Assembly: GCA_013407085.1 (NCBI GenBank)
Contig: JACCGJ010002907.1
Location: 1-64,000, forward strand
Direction of reading: 5' to 3'
DNA: 64,000 nt
DNA from: Atriophallophorus winterbourni
Taxonomy: Eukaryota; Platyhelminthes; Trematoda; Plagiorchiida; Microphallidae
Shown here: positions 51,724 through 64,000 of the stretch, piece after piece
Numbering within the stretch: the stretch's first letter is position 1
Layout of the letters: every line of letters starts with the position of its first letter
The notes under the pieces: model-generated
Told to the model about the DNA's origin: nothing
The model's input: only the letters and a program-made list of their open reading frames with translations
Databases searched by the model: none
Position numbers and translations under genes: made by a program

Positions 51724-54700
51724 ATCCACTGCCCAGACCAAGAAAATAATCGATCCAGCGGTGACCGTGAGAATATTCACGCGACGCCGAAACGTAATGG
51801 TCGTGACCTCTGCATCACGTGTTTAGCTCCAGTAAGCGTTGATAATGTTTCGGTTGAATGTACTTTTTGCGGGTTCCACCAACACGCGTCATGTGACGGG
51901 AATTTAACGGACCATTGCGTGAGGCTTGTTAACGATGAGAAACACCCATCTGTTTGTTTTGTTTGTACAAGCTGTAGACATTCGAATATAGACGTCCATC
52001 ATAACACTAAAGACTTGACTGTAGGGAAAGACCTTAATGAAATGGAGAGTAGACTGGCACACCTGGAAAACCAGTTTGCCAAAATGAGAAATTCCACAGA
52101 GCTGTTGATAAAACCGACAACAAACGATCCGGAACACACAAATTCATTTCTAAACACAACTAGTGCCCCTAAATATTGCGAAATATTGGTACACGACACC
52201 AAAGAGATGCATACAACGGAGTCAAAACTAAAGCCATCCTTCTCAAGTGTTGTGTTTAAGAAACCATCTTCAAAGCGGGTTTCGCTAAACATTATCTGTA
52301 CCAATGTGCCAGAGGCAACTTAGACACTATTCTCGAATAGACAGCAGCATGACTTAACTAAATGGTCGGAACTGTGCACTAGGATGAGTTCAAAAACAAT
52401 CAATCCGGTTTCAATGACTCGCTTGACTCATACTTTCAAAGCGCCGCACCAAGATAAACCAAGATTGCTCAAGGTAGTGTTGCAAAGTAAAAAAGAACTA
52501 GAAGATGTAATTTTATCTGCATACTTGTTACGAGACGGTGAAGAAAATACACCACGTACCCTGGTCAAAACAGGCAAAATCGGGAGTAAATAGGAATACT
52601 GGGAATTTGAACAACCTCGAAAGTCTCAGTCTCAACATCCTGAACGTTTCTGAAGCTGTTGATAGTCCAGATACAAAGTGTTACTCCAACCACGATATAC
52701 ACAATGGAAATTTATAAGTGAAAGCTATCAAGGGCGAGTACGGTGCAGAACGACTATTATCAATACCTTTAGGATCCCGACATCACCGAATTACGAAGGT
52801 AAAGCTCCGCACCCTCTTAACCTGACACTGCCTACAAACAGTATGGCTGATGCCGTTCTTAAAAATTGGAAGCAATTTCGATACAAATTGCCCCGAGAGA
52901 TTAAGATTATTCCTAGACGCCTCAAAACCACTGATAACTAGGATGAAACTAAAAGTCTAAATACTGAACAGAGTAAAAATCCAAACCTGGTGAAAAAAAC
53001 GGAATTCGGCCGATTAATCTGGAGTCGACGAAGGAAATTACCTACCCACCGACCCAAGCGGAGCCGTCCCAATAATTTTATCTTATGAACCGTCTTTGCT
53101 GCCAACATCGACTGTCAAAATTTTGTATACGCATGCCTAATGCTTGACAAACGAACTACACTAATTGACTGAACTAACTACCGCACACTCAACAGACGTG
53201 ATTGCTGTAACTAAGACATGGTTTCATCCAACTTTAACAGACAATGAAGTTGCCAGTGAAGGTATGTCTCTACTTCATCGCGATCACCTGACTCGAGAAG
53301 TTGGTGTTGCGCTTTACCACATTCGGATACTGCTATGCCAAGATTTCACTGATGACGATTTACAACTGCAAGACACATCATGGTGTTCGCTGAATGTAAC
53401 AGCAGGGGGAAATGCATAGCGGGTGTGATTTACCATTCGCCCTCAACCGACGAAGCCTACAATTCAACATTACTTTCAAATATGCGCTTAGCGGCTACCA
53501 AATACCGCGGCAGGCTTCTACTGATCGGAGACTTTAATCTGCCGAAATTTAAGGGAAAATCAGTTCATCTAGAAAATTCCATAAATGCTTTATATCAACA
53601 TTTGCTGGAAGAAATTCCACTCTACAACCATATTTTCAACAATACCCGATTTCGTGGTACTGATACGCCGCCTATCTTGGGCCTAATACTGACAAATGAA
53701 GAGCACGTGATTGAAAGTCTCACTTATGAAGCTCCAATGGGACTCAGTGACCACTTAGTTATTACGTTTGATTATATTTGCCAGGCAATCAGAACAAGTG
53801 GCATCCACAAGGTGATTAGAAAAATTGACTTTCCACAACTTGAAACTACTCTTATGAACGCTATATACGCTGGTCTTAAGTCCGACAGCGTGCACGATCA
53901 GTGGAAGTGGATGATAAACGAACTCAAATTTGCCGTTAAAATGCACTCTCATCTTGTTCCAAAAGTGCAAAAAATGGATATAAATTTGGGCTGAGAAGCC
54001 GAACACGAAAATGTTTGACCATGCGAAATGCTGCATGGTGGGTTCATCGACATGATACCACTGTTGAGAGTTAAGAGACATGCCGTTTGCTGAGAAATAA
54101 GGTAAACAAACTTGTTGTTGATGACAAACTTAATTATCAAAATCATTTACTCAACAAAATGGAATCCAACCCCAAAATTATCTACCAAATCATGAATAGA
54201 CGGTGAAATGTGAAACCAGGATTTGCCTCTCTAAAGACACGTTGTGGAACAACAACCACAGCATCCCAATCTGCCAAAGTTCTAGCCCATTTCTTCTCCA
54301 CTGTCGTAAGCCCACGAAACACCGTTACTTGTCCCTTAACTTCAGCAATATCACCCGAAAATGTTTTATAACAACTAACTATTAACTCGAGAGTGTCATC
54401 CGCACATTGCTAAAACTCAACGCGCGAAAATCTCCCAGCGCTGACGAAATTACCCCGCAGATTCTTAAAAACTGTGCTTATAATTTATGTACGCCTCTCG
54501 CCTACTTCTTTAACCTCTCTTTAACCCAAAGTTTCGTTCCCTGTGATTTGAAGAATGGCATCATTACCCCCATATACAAAGGAGGAAACCATTCTGAAGT
54601 ATCCAACTATCGACCACTAACACTACTACCTGTGATCTCTAGAGTGATGGAGCGCCTCGTAACAAGCAACGTCACAAAACATCTGGAAGACAATTGCTTG

Positions 54701-55900
54701 CTCGCAGTCGAACAACACTGCTTCAGAAAAAGGCACTCTTGCCTTTTAAACCTTCTGCTTGCCCTCGATGATTGGACACAAGCTGTTATCTTGACATGTC
54801 AAAAGCATCCGATCGTGTCAACCACAGTCTGTTACTACAGAAGTTGGAGCTATGTGGAATCAAGGTTTCATTACCAGCCTGATTTGAGGATTATCTCCGC
54901 AACCGTGTCATTCAAATTAGGGTTGATGGTGCTTTGTCACGACCTATTGCAGCAACGAGTGGGGTGCCGCAGAGATCAATGCTTGGACCAATTCTTTGCC
55001 TGATGTATGTCAACGACTTACCTAAACTGGTTCGCAGCAAAATCTTCTTATTTGCGAAAGACTTCAAGCTGTGGACACAAGTACGCACAACTGAGGATTG
55101 CAGATAGTTTCAGCTGGACCTTGATGCCTTACAAGACTGGTGAGTTAGAAATGAACTACCCTTTATTGTCAGAAAATGCAAGGTTTTGACTGTTGGAATA
55201 CACTTCGAGTTCTCTTACACCCTTTGTTCCCATATTCTTGAATGCACTGACAAGGAGAAGGACTTGGGTTTGTGGTTGAGCAGCACTTTGAAACCGTCAC
55301 ATAACGCCACAGCTGTCTATGAAAAGACGTCACGAGTACTGCTTCTGCTAAAACGCGTGTTCGGGAGTTTCACTAAGCAAACCGTTCATCGAACAATTAA
55401 TGCGTACTTCGGGCCAACCATGGAGCATGCGGTTCAGGCTTGGTCACCCTGGCTACAGAAGGACATCAGCATCTTGCAGGGAATATATAATCGAACCACC
55501 AAGCTCGTGCGCGTTTTAAAGCACAAGCAATACGAAGATCGTATTACACTTGACAATCCCTTCGACGTTCGCTACCGCCGTCTTAGAGGTTAACTGATTC
55601 ATATGTTCAATATACTGACTACCCCTAAACATCCTTTAAATAAACTTTTCACACAACTACCACCCAGAACCAGCCAGAGTCACGACTATACAGTACTTAT
55701 TCCCGACTCGAGATTAAACTGTCGACCGTATTTTTATTCTGTACGTTTATGCTCAACCTGGAACGCCCCAGCCTGTAATGTTGCACATTCACCCAACTTG
55801 GATATATTCAAATCTAATTTGAACAATTTCATGTCAACCAATCCAAACATTGAACCGATATATTTTACACCATGAAAGCTTTGAACTTTAAAAACAGTTT
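51724..55900 (+). mobile_element. CR1-like LINE, nearly full length but broken
   Basis: ORF1, endonuclease and RT are all present in order. ORF1 opens at 51724 with a Cys/His PHD-like finger (51806-51978) and a coiled-coil-like stretch after it; later ORF1 pieces lie at 52384-52593 and 52678-52941. The endonuclease runs 53165-53994 (LLIGDFNLPKF; MGLSDHLVITF). RT runs from 54407 (KSPSADEITPQILK; YRPLTLLPVISRVMERL), is shifted through the palm, and ends with the tail block (TMEHAVQAWSPWLQKD at 55418) near 55875. Each ORF has stops or frameshifts, so the copy is inactive. The 5' boundary lies somewhere in 51270-51724. Confidence 0.82.
53380..53994 (+). pseudogene. CR1 ORF2 endonuclease segment
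   Basis: Longest clean stretch of the endonuclease in this copy. It holds YHSPSTDEAYNSTLL, the core LLIGDFNLPKF and the late SDHLVITF motif of apurinic-type LINE endonucleases. The preceding frame (53165-53419, VIAVTKTWFHPTLTDNE) overlaps in another phase, which shows a frameshift inside the domain. Confidence 0.7.
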
Positions 55901-55962
55901 CTGTCCTTTGGATTTTTAGCTGATTCCGGAACTGCTCAGTAAGCGAAAAATCACGTTATTTT

Positions 55963-56242
<280 letters not shown>

Positions 56243-56709
56243 TATATTCTTGGATACACCAAGTCATGCCATGCATGATCATTTGTTTGCATGAATAAGT
56301 ATATCAAATAAAACGGTAATTATAAAAATGTTAAGGTCAAACATAATTACATTTTTTGTTAACAACCGTGAAAAAATATTTGGATAACATTTGCAAAACA
56401 TAAAGTTGATTGAATATGGGGAAAATAAATGATAACGGTTCATGTTTTAACGAATACGACAGTAATTGTTTAAAATGGGTTAATTAGAGTTTGGGTAGGT
56501 CTGGACCGCAATGTTTATTCATGTATGATGTTCCAAATGCAACTTTAAACGCAGATAATTGTATAGGGAGTTCACTTCATCGGGTCACGGAGATATGAGT
56601 TGCATCGCCCTTTCAAGAATTGCGAGAGTGTATTTTGTTGAATTTCAACAATTCTGAAAAGTAAATTCTCAAGAAAAAGTTATATGTCGCTTTAAAATTT
56701 TTTATTGCT

Positions 56710-58625
56710 CAAAAATATTAAAAGCCTTTTATGCCGTATAAGTATAAATTATCTATAGTTGCATTAATTAGAAATAGCTTACCTAATGTTTCCGGAGATA
56801 AAAAAGAGTTAAGTTGCTTTTTGAATTCAGTTTGTGAAGAGCTCAATCTTATATTATTAGGAAGTAAATTCCAAAAACGAGAATATTTATAAATAAAGAA
56901 ATCTTTTCGTATACGATTGTTGATTTTCGGTATACATATTTTGTTTTTGTGTCGAAGATTATATACTTCAGAGTTTTTGAAATCTAATTGTAAATCAATG
57001 TCCATCATATCTTTTTTCAATATTCTGTAAAAGAGTATAAGATTTTGTTTTATTCTTCGAAACCATAATGGTTCCAATCCTAGGATCTGACATCTTTCCT
57101 TATATGAGTGCTTCTCCGAACTGGTGGTAATGGATCGTGTGAAAGAACGTTGGATGCCTTCTGAAGCATAGCTATCAGACCGAGTAATGTTACTAGATAT
57201 AATGTTGCAGTAATCTAATAAAGGTAGTGTATGTAACTTGTAAAGTTCCAGGTTGCACTGGGGCAGAGAGATGTATCTATGAAGTAAACCTATATTCTTT
57301 TTTGTTTTAGAAATTAAGTAGCAAATTTGTTCATGAAATGTAAGTGATCCAGAATATCGATAACCTAAATCACGTACACATTGTGCTGGTTGTAGTGGTG
57401 TATTATTCAGGATGATCGAATCTTTTGGTATGATACAGTTGAAATTTATGAAAGTTGATTTATTGGTGGAGAACTCAAGACCGTTTCGAATACTCCATTG
57501 AAGTAGAGCATCCAGGTCTTGGTTCAATTTTGGTATAAAGTCGTTAGTGTGGTTAGATGGAAAGGCTATGGCGACTTTTATATCATCCGCAAACAAAAAG
57601 ATCTTACAGTGTGTTATGACAGATAGTATATCGTTGATAAATATCAAGAAGAGTAGTGGACCTAGAACGCTTCCTTGTATGACTCCGCTTGGAATTGGCA
57701 AAGTTCTAGAACGGTAGCCATTTATATCTACCGAAAAGGTGCGACCAGTAAGAAAAGATTTGAACCACGAAAGTAGGTTTCCAGTAATACCTACAGCAGA
57801 TAATTTTGTGAGGAGTAGATTATGCGGAACCCTGTCGAAGCCTTTCATAATATCAATGAGTACAACTAAGACTCCAAGGTTTGAATCTAGTGATTGTGTC
57901 ACGTAATTTAAAAATTCTAGTTGACAAGTGACACAAGATTTTCTGTTGAGAAATCCGTGTTGGTTTGATATGAAATAGTTTGGTGTCAAGTATGCTAGGG
58001 TGGCCTGTCTGACAAGCATCTCAAATATTCTAGCTAGAAGTGGTGTGTGATTAATGGGTCGATAATTGGTAACTGTATGTAGTGATCCGGACTTATGACG
58101 CGGAATGACAACGGAATGTTTTCATTCTAAGGGGAAAGTTTCTGATTTGATAGACGTATTAAAGAGATTGAGTAGTAATAAAAAGAAGTCTTCAGATCCA
58201 ATTTAGCATATTGCTGGTACGAAACCTGTTTCATCAGGTTTGTAGGAGATTGTTACTTGATTACAAACTTTACGTATGTCAGAGGTATTAATTGTAATTG
58301 TGTCTAACATATTGCATGTAGGGTGTATGATTACCTCTGAATAAGAGTTGTTATTATATGAAGCATTGAAAAATAAAAGAAATTCTTCGCAAATAGCAAA
58401 AGGCTCAGTTATTATTGTGCAATTATTACCATGTTGATCCTGTTTATTGATGTGGTTTATCTTATCTGAATTTTCCGATGCTCTAGCGTTTATTAATTTA
58501 GATGATGCTTCCTGTTTTTTGCTAGACTTGAGGGCTGTAGACTCATCAGAAATCAGTTTATGGTTCATAATTTGTACTAGTTTGTCAGATAGTTCATACG
58601 CGTGCAAAAGGGAAGATATGTCATG
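56710..58625 (-). mobile_element. CR1/jockey-like LINE, copy A (RT to 3' end)
   Basis: A second LINE subfamily, AT-rich. It runs from 58607 (linker before RT), across two stop codons near 58203 and 58127, to an uninterrupted RT frame at 58019-56718. It is 5'-truncated at about 58625, next to an (AAAT)n run. The 3' end is near 56710. Copy B at 59168-64000 is a diverged relative in the same orientation. Confidence 0.85.
56718..58019 (-). pseudogene. RT frame of LINE copy A (433 codons)
   Basis: Holds most of the RT domain and the C-terminal region. QHGFLNRKSCVTCQLEFLNY leads to the catalytic block VVLIDIMKGFDRVPHNLL (Asp kept). SGVIQGSVLGPLLFLIFIND follows, then the second catalytic box FLFADDIKVAI, and the thumb and tail end with RFWNLLPNNIRLSSSQTEF. 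Upstream stops (a TAG in the E-W-K-H-S block near 58127 and a TAA near 58203) separate it from the RT start, so it is not a functional gene. It would copy element RNA at a nicked target. Confidence 0.8.
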
Positions 58626-58629
58626 CTTA

Positions 58630-58662
58630 TTAAATAAATAAATAAATAAATAAATAGATAAA
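58630..58662. repeat. (AAAT)n short run
   Basis: TAAATAAATAAATAAATAAA run at the upstream edge of LINE copy A; it may be a retroelement tail or the insertion target. Confidence 0.8.
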
Positions 58663-59167
58663 TTTTATTCTTGGAAGTTCAAGGCATGTTAAACATGATC
58701 AATAATTTCCAAAAGCTTTGTACAATCAGATTATAGGATGTACATTTGCAAAAACAATTTGTTCAAGGTCATTTGTTTCAGCTGAATTTAACGTTCAATA
58801 AAAATAAAGGTAACGGTTTTTAAAGTTGTTTCCAGGTAATCGGTACGTGATCAGATATATTACAAAAACACAGCTATTGCAATGAGAAGTCTAGAATGTT
58901 TTCGGCAACACTGATGATCAATGGATAAGGTCCATCAAAGACGCGCGAAGAATCTCTATTGTTGATGTTCCAAACGTTTTCATTTTGATTGTTGTAAATA
59001 GATTGATCTTTCCTGACCATGAGCCGTTTTCTTGTCCGTTAGGCGAAGGTGGTTTATTCCACTAGTTTTAGGTCTGTGGGCCAGTTTCATTTTAGTGCGG
59101 ATTGAGAATTTTGCTGTGGAGAAAAAAACTCAGAAGCGAGAGAATGTTGTTTTGAACGATATGAACT
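58663..59167. other. Spacer between LINE copies A and B: nothing recognised
   Basis: No coding frame; possibly 3' UTR of copy B or another short insertion. Confidence 0.35.
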
Positions 59168-59938
59168 TTTATTTAATATCAATAACCAGGAATGCCATTA
59201 TTATATAAATCATCAGGTAGAACATTTAAATTAAGAAGATTACGAATTTTATCAACGGTAAGAAATAAAGCTAGATGTGATTTGAATTCATTTAAAGAGG
59301 AACTGAGTCTTATATATTTTGGAAGAAGATTCCACAGTTTAGCATATTTAGTCAAGAAGAAATTGTTCCTTACTTTAGTACGAAACCTTGGTAACTTAAT
59401 AGTTTTTTCACTGTTTCTCAAGCTATATTTAGAATCATGCCGTATATGAATATTCGAACGTATTTCCATATTATCCGTTGACAGTATTTTAAAGAATAAG
59501 ATGAGGTTATGCTTAAGTCTGCGAAACCATAGAGGATCGAGCTTCAGTTGTATACATCTTTCTCTATAGGATTGTCTGGTGGTATAGCCGATTATTGATT
59601 TTGAGAAAGAACGTTGTATCTTTTCTAAACTATGCTATCGGTTTTATTTATATTAGTATATATTATGTTACAATAGTCAAAGATAGGAATGGTGAATAAT
59701 TTATACATTTCTAGTTTACAATGAGGCTGAATTATAGATCTGTGTATAGTATTCATACTTTGTCTGGCTTTAGTAATAAGGTGGCGTATCTGTTCGTTGA
59801 AAGTGAGTGATGAAGAATATCGAAATCCTAAATCACGCGTGCTGTCAATCATTTGAATTGCATTATTGTTTAGAAGGATTGAGTTATTTTGTATCGTGCA
59901 TCTTATAGGCATAAAATTAGATTTTGCTGTTGAGAACG

Positions 59939-60799
59939 TTAGACCATTATTTTTGCCCAATCTGCAAGTGCAGCTAAATCATTGTTTAGTCGAGCTATAT
60001 AAGTTTGTACTTGATTAGCTGGGAAAGTGATGACAACTTTCATGTCATCAGCGAATAAGAACAGTTTGCTATGCGAAATGACGCTATGTATGTCATTTAT
60101 ATATATAAGAAATAGTAAGGGGCCTAATACGCTACCTTGAATCACCCCACTGGGAATAGGTAGGCTGCGTGATCTACGGCCATTAACTTCAACAGAGTAA
60201 GTGCGATCAGTAAGAAAAGAAGTTAACCAGGAAAGAAGATTACCTCCGATGCCATATGATTCAAGTTTCGATAATAATATCTTATGAGGAACAGTATCAA
60301 ATGCTTTAGTTATGTCTAGGAAGACAACTACAACTGCCAAACCTTCCTCTATCGATGTAGTAATATAGTCAATGTATTCAAGCTGACATGTAATGCATGA
60401 TCTTTTATTTAGGAAACCATGTTGAGCTTTAGAGAAGAAACTTGGAGATAAGTGATTTAAGATAGCTTTTTTTATTATTTTTTCAAGTAATCTAGATAGT
60501 ATTGCTGTGTGGTTAATTGGGCGATAATTTGATACCGTGTGATTCGAGCCAGATTTATGTCTGGGTGTAACGACAGAGTGTTTCCATTCTAAAGGGAAGA
60601 CTCCAGATTCGATTGAAGTGTTAAATAAGTTCAGTAGAAGAAGTTTGAAATCGTCACCACCCATTCTGCAAATGGCTGGTGGAATGCCTGTTATGTCTGG
60701 CTTGATACTGAACGTAGTTTGCTTGCAGACTTCTTTAATGTCATTCAGATTTATGCATATAGTATTTAATACACTAGGTGAACGAAATGTTCTAGTCAT
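59939..60799 (-). pseudogene. RT frame of LINE copy B
   Basis: 286 open codons covering RT blocks in order: GVFPLEWKHSVVTPRHKSGS, YRPINHTAILSRLLEKII, QHGFLNKRSCITCQLEYIDY, catalytic VFLDITKAFDTVPH, SGVIQGSVLGPLLFLIYIND and FLFADDMKVVITFPA. Both catalytic aspartate boxes are intact. The frame ends at 59939 where a shift moves the thumb to another phase. It differs at many residues from copy A, so the two are separate subfamily members and not a recent duplication. Confidence 0.8.
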
Positions 60800-62049
60800 A
60801 TCTTTATAGATGGAAGTATTGTAAGTAGTATTAAAATATTTAAGAAATTCTTCGCAGATTGTATAGGGTCTGTAATTCTTATTTCTGCCGAATTATAAGT
60901 TCGATCCTGAATAATAAAATCTACTTTGCTGGTTGAGTTTACGGATCGTGATTTAAATAACCTGCTGAGTGATTTTAGTTTATCACAACTGTTCAGTGCT
61001 CTATTTTCTGATGCAATCAATGTGTGGTCTAGAATGAGTTTGTGGTCACTCAATAGTTCATAAGAACGTAAACGAGCAAAGATGTCGTTATTGTTAATTG
61101 CAACTTTAGACCATTCTTTTATTTTCTTTTCCATTTTCTCGAGCCTAGTTTGTTTTATGCGTTTTCTAGAACTGCTAGCTTTATCGATTAAACTTATAAT
61201 TTTCGAATGGAAAGTCGAGGATATAGTTGGAAAATCATGTGAAAGAAAGAATTGAGACCAATCTTCAATCCTTATAAGTGTTGAAAGTAACTTCCAATCG
61301 ATGAAACGGTGAAGAGTCTTGACCTCATTGGTAGCTTTGCAAGTGCATGATAGGTGGAAGGATAAAATTTTATGGTCCCCATTGAAGGGGGAAGGCAATA
61401 TTAGTAAGTTGTTTGGATCAATATTTAGAGTAAAGACTAAGTCAAGAATGTTGTCCTTTCTAGTTGGTCTATCAATAAATTGTTTGTAACCTAGTAAGTC
61501 AAGCGTTTTCATAAAATTTGTATGAGAGCTAACTTTACTTCGTTCGTGCCAGTTTAAATTAGGCATGTTAAAATCACCGGCTATAAGTTTATAACGTGCA
61601 TGATGTAAAGACGTTTCGATGAAAGCTTGAGTTAATGTATTCAGATTATATGAAGTTGAGCCTGGTGGGTAGTAGATGCAGCCTATTAAGAGATCTAGTA
61701 TAGGTAGTTCTATCCATAGTGAATCTTCAAGTTCTGTTAAATTCGAAGATGTTATACTATTAGCTTTAAATCTTGAATGCACATAAATAAGGCAACCACC
61801 ACCTCGTTTCAGAGTGCGGTTTCTCCTAAATACCTGGTGGTTAGGTATCATGAGTTTAAAGTCAGAGTGATCATCACGGGTCCAGGATTCAGTTATAAGA
61901 ATAATATCTACAGGTTTAGAAGATAGGTAAGATTTTAGTATATGGATTTTAGGTATAATTGATCTAGCATTTATGACCAGAAAACGAACAATACAAAGGT
62001 CGGAAGTTGAAGGATTTGGGGTGAGTGCATTAGAAAGTTTACTATGGTT
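60796..62049 (-). pseudogene. Endonuclease frame of LINE copy B
   Basis: Open from about 62049 without an obvious ATG (first ATG at 61851), so it probably starts within or after the ORF1 overlap. FLVINARSI and ILITESWTRDDHSD mark the N-terminal endonuclease motifs. GGGCLIYVHS, LIAGDFNMPNLNW and NGDHKILSFHL mark the later catalytic blocks, with GDHKI in place of the usual SDH. It cuts target DNA for reverse transcription in this class of elements. Near 60800 a shift separates it from RT. Confidence 0.75.
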
Positions 62050-62348
62050 AAAATTTAATTTATGTATTTTTGAAAAAAAGTGGTATTAGTGTTAAAGTAT
62101 GGTTCATAATTGGAGCGAGGAACATAAGGATTGTAAAATAAATTTTGGGGAATATAATTATTATAACAAGATGGATACTGTGTAACAGTAGATGAATTAT
62201 AATAAGGTTGAATATTACAAAAAGGTGTAGGAGGTGGTGATGGATGGTGATAGTGTGGCTTATATGATAGGGGGTTATTCATCAAGAAACGAGATGTGTC
62301 GATACGGTTGTTGAGACTGGGTGAACCACTTATATAATTAGTTGTCTG

Positions 62349-62361
62349 CATACGTTGTCGG
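62349..62361. repeat. Target-site duplication, left copy
   Basis: CATACGTTGTCGG, repeated exactly at 63748-63760 on the other side of the RTE insertion. Confidence 0.9.
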
Positions 62362-63736
62362 AGAAAAGGAGAGAGTTCCGGCTGACTGGAAGCTCGGGCA
62401 TTTGGTAAAGCTCCCCAAGAAAGGCGACATTTCCCAATGCGGCAACTGGCGAGGAATCATGTTGCTGTCCATCCCAAGCAAAGTACTGACCAGAATCATC
62501 TTGGAGAGATTGAAAGAGGCGTTAGACAAGAAACTTAGAACAGAACAGGCGGGGTTTAGACAAGATAGGTCATGCATAGATCATATCGCCACTCTGCGTA
62601 TTATCATCGAGCAATCCATCGAATGGCAGTCTCCTTTGTACGCGATCTTCGTCGACTTCGAAAAAGCGTTTGACAGCGTCGACAGGGAGACAATATGGAA
62701 GCTAATGCAACACTACGGAATCCCGCAAAAGCTGATAAACATCATCCAACAGCTCTATGAGGACTCATCATGCCAGATCATCCACAACGGAAAGCTGACA
62801 GACCCCTTCCCAGTGAAGACTGGAGTGAGGCAAGGTTGCATGCTCTCGCCGATAATTTTCTTGATCGTCATAGACTGGATTATGAGAAGAACCACAGAGG
62901 GCAGCAACACCGGCATCCAGTGGACCCCCACCAAACATCTCGAAGACCTTGACTTTGCGGATGACATCGGCCTCCTGTCTCACAAGCAACAGCATGCACA
63001 GTCTAAGCTAACGCGCCTAGCAGAAGAGGCAGAGAAGACGGGCCTGAAAATCAACATAAAGAAAACCGAGGTGATGCGATTGAACAACCAACTACAGCAG
63101 CCACTGCATCTACAGGGGAAAGACGTGGTGGAGACTGACCGCTTTGTTTACCTTGGAAGCGTGGTCAACATTGATGGTGGCACAGAAGACGACGTCAAGA
63201 GCCGAATCAGCAAAGCAAGGGTAGCGTTCAACACCCTGCGCCCCATCTGGAAATCTAAGGCCTTGTCCCAGCGCAGCAAAGTCCGCATCTTTAACACCAA
63301 CGTAAAAGCAGTCCTCCTCTACGGGTCCGAAACATGGCGGGTTACCCACAACATCACCAACAAGATACAAACATTTGTCAACAAGTGCTTGCGCCACATT
63401 CTTAACATCAGGTGGCCTGAGAAGATTTCAAACACAGACCTATGGCGTAGAACCAACCAGAACCCCGTTGATCAGGACATCAAGAAAAGAAAATGGGGGT
63501 GGATAGGTCACACACTCCGCAAACCAGCTGATAACGTCACTAGGCAAGCACTAGACTGGAATCCACAAGGTAAAAGGAAAGTGGGACGACCCAAGCAATC
63601 GTGGAGAAGATCAGTCGTGAGTGAAGCGAAGGATGCCGGAATGACATGGACTCAGCTGAGGATAGCAGCCCAGGACAGAGTTCGCTGGCGTGGTGTTGTT
63701 GCAGCCCTATGCTCCAACAGGAGTTCACAGGAATAA
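62362..63736 (+). CDS. RTE-type reverse transcriptase, C-terminal 457 codons, intact frame
   Basis: Uninterrupted frame ending TAA at 63734-63736. RT blocks in order: LVKLPKKGDISQCGNWRGI, QAGFRQDRSCIDHIATLR, catalytic FVDFEKAFDSVDR, GVRQGCMLSPIIFLIVIDWI, catalytic LDFADDIGLL and LKINIKKTEVM. The RTE-specific tail follows with FVYLGSVVNIDGG, LLYGSETW, WGWIGHTLRKP and GRPKQSWRRSV. Both Asp boxes are present. The endonuclease half and the true start codon are missing through 5' truncation, so the copy cannot move by itself. An open frame runs left into the target sequence, which is accidental. Codon use is less AT-rich than in the surrounding LINE copy. Confidence 0.88.
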
Positions 63737-63747
63737 GTCAAGTAAGT
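62362..63747 (+). mobile_element. RTE-like LINE, recent 5'-truncated insertion
   Basis: 1386 bp lying between two identical 13 bp copies of CATACGTTGTCGG. The element starts inside the RT finger region and ends eleven bases after the ORF stop, with AAGTCAAGTAAGT as its short 3' end, as usual for RTE elements with almost no 3' UTR. It sits head-on in ORF1 of LINE copy B. The intact frame and perfect duplication indicate a recent event. Confidence 0.92.
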
Positions 63748-63760
63748 CATACGTTGTCGG
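63748..63760. repeat. Target-site duplication, right copy
   Basis: CATACGTTGTCGG, identical to 62349-62361. Confidence 0.9.
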
Positions 63761-64000
63761 GGAGGTGGTCTGATCAGTGCCTCTCTGAAAGTAGGAGGGT
63801 TTGGTAAGAGGGGTCGTGTTTGTCTTAGTTTAGGTAAACGCGGCGGGCGTAGATGCAGATGTCGAGTTACACTCACACCTTGATTATCAGGTGCGGATGT
63901 CGAACTTTGGGAGCTATGAGAGTTAATTTTAATTACAGATTCACATTGCATTTGTTCGTTGGTATCTGAGGTATGGTTACTAGTATTGGAGCAGATAACT

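Larger units (their letters stand above)
59168..64000 (-). mobile_element. CR1/jockey-like LINE, copy B (ORF1, endonuclease, RT), interrupted by RTE
   Basis: The - strand order is: ORF1 from the window edge (64000) to 63748, continued at 62361-62055 after the nested RTE; endonuclease 62049-60796; RT 60799-59939; thumb and tail 59960-59179. Breaks: a frameshift near 60800-60840, another near 59950, and a stop near 59625. ORF1 overlaps the endonuclease frame. ORF1's visible part is rich in Pro, Tyr and Asn and has no motif I know. Its 5' end lies outside the window. Confidence 0.85.

Overview
The window looks like a piece of a flatworm genome, most likely a digenean trematode. Three conserved animal genes have AT-rich introns that are either tiny (34-37 nt) or many kilobases long. 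The rest is crowded with CR1/jockey-like and RTE-like LINEs, a BEL/Pao element and short structured repeats. One repeat family carries a hammerhead ribozyme core, as known from schistosomes and other metazoans. The species cannot be named from the sequence. All gene models were built by eye from reading frames, GT/AG sites, phase and remembered family architecture; no search was run.

Host genes. (1) POLR2K (RPABC4/Rpb12), + strand, 6394-8766, three exons, 67 aa; it is too split to show as a long ORF. (2) DNAJC28, - strand, 26024-9024, four exons, 410 aa, convergent with POLR2K. Its 11.8 kb second intron is mostly repeats. (3) A RANBP9/RANBP10 homologue (CTLH/GID ubiquitin-ligase scaffold), - strand, 47823-31981, ten exons, 994 aa. 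It is complete from SPRY to CRA, has an insert between LisH and CTLH and a long acidic C-terminal tail. All exon phases close in the three models.

Layout. 1-3 kb: BEL/Pao remnant on the - strand, cut by the window edge, with its reverse transcriptase core deleted. 4.1-6.0 kb: CR1-like fragment. 6.0-6.35 kb: two short repeats directly upstream of POLR2K. 9-26 kb: DNAJC28, with CR1 and RTE fragments and five loci of a hammerhead-bearing repeat of about 230 bp (retrozyme-like) in its introns. 26-32 kb: intergenic, with RTE debris. 32-48 kb: RANBP9/10, whose introns hold about a dozen copies of a CATA-tailed SINE-like repeat, three RTE fragments and a foldback element. 49.4-64 kb: a LINE graveyard with a CR1 fragment (-), a nearly full-length CR1 copy with a PHD-like ORF1 (+), a (TAA)n array, and two related CR1/jockey-like copies (-). 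A young, 5'-truncated RTE with an intact reading frame lies inside the second of these, flanked by a perfect 13 bp target-site duplication.

The host genes show no shared pathway. The mobile elements are mostly dead; the RTE at 62.4-63.7 kb and the least-damaged hammerhead copy at 25.04 kb look the most recent.
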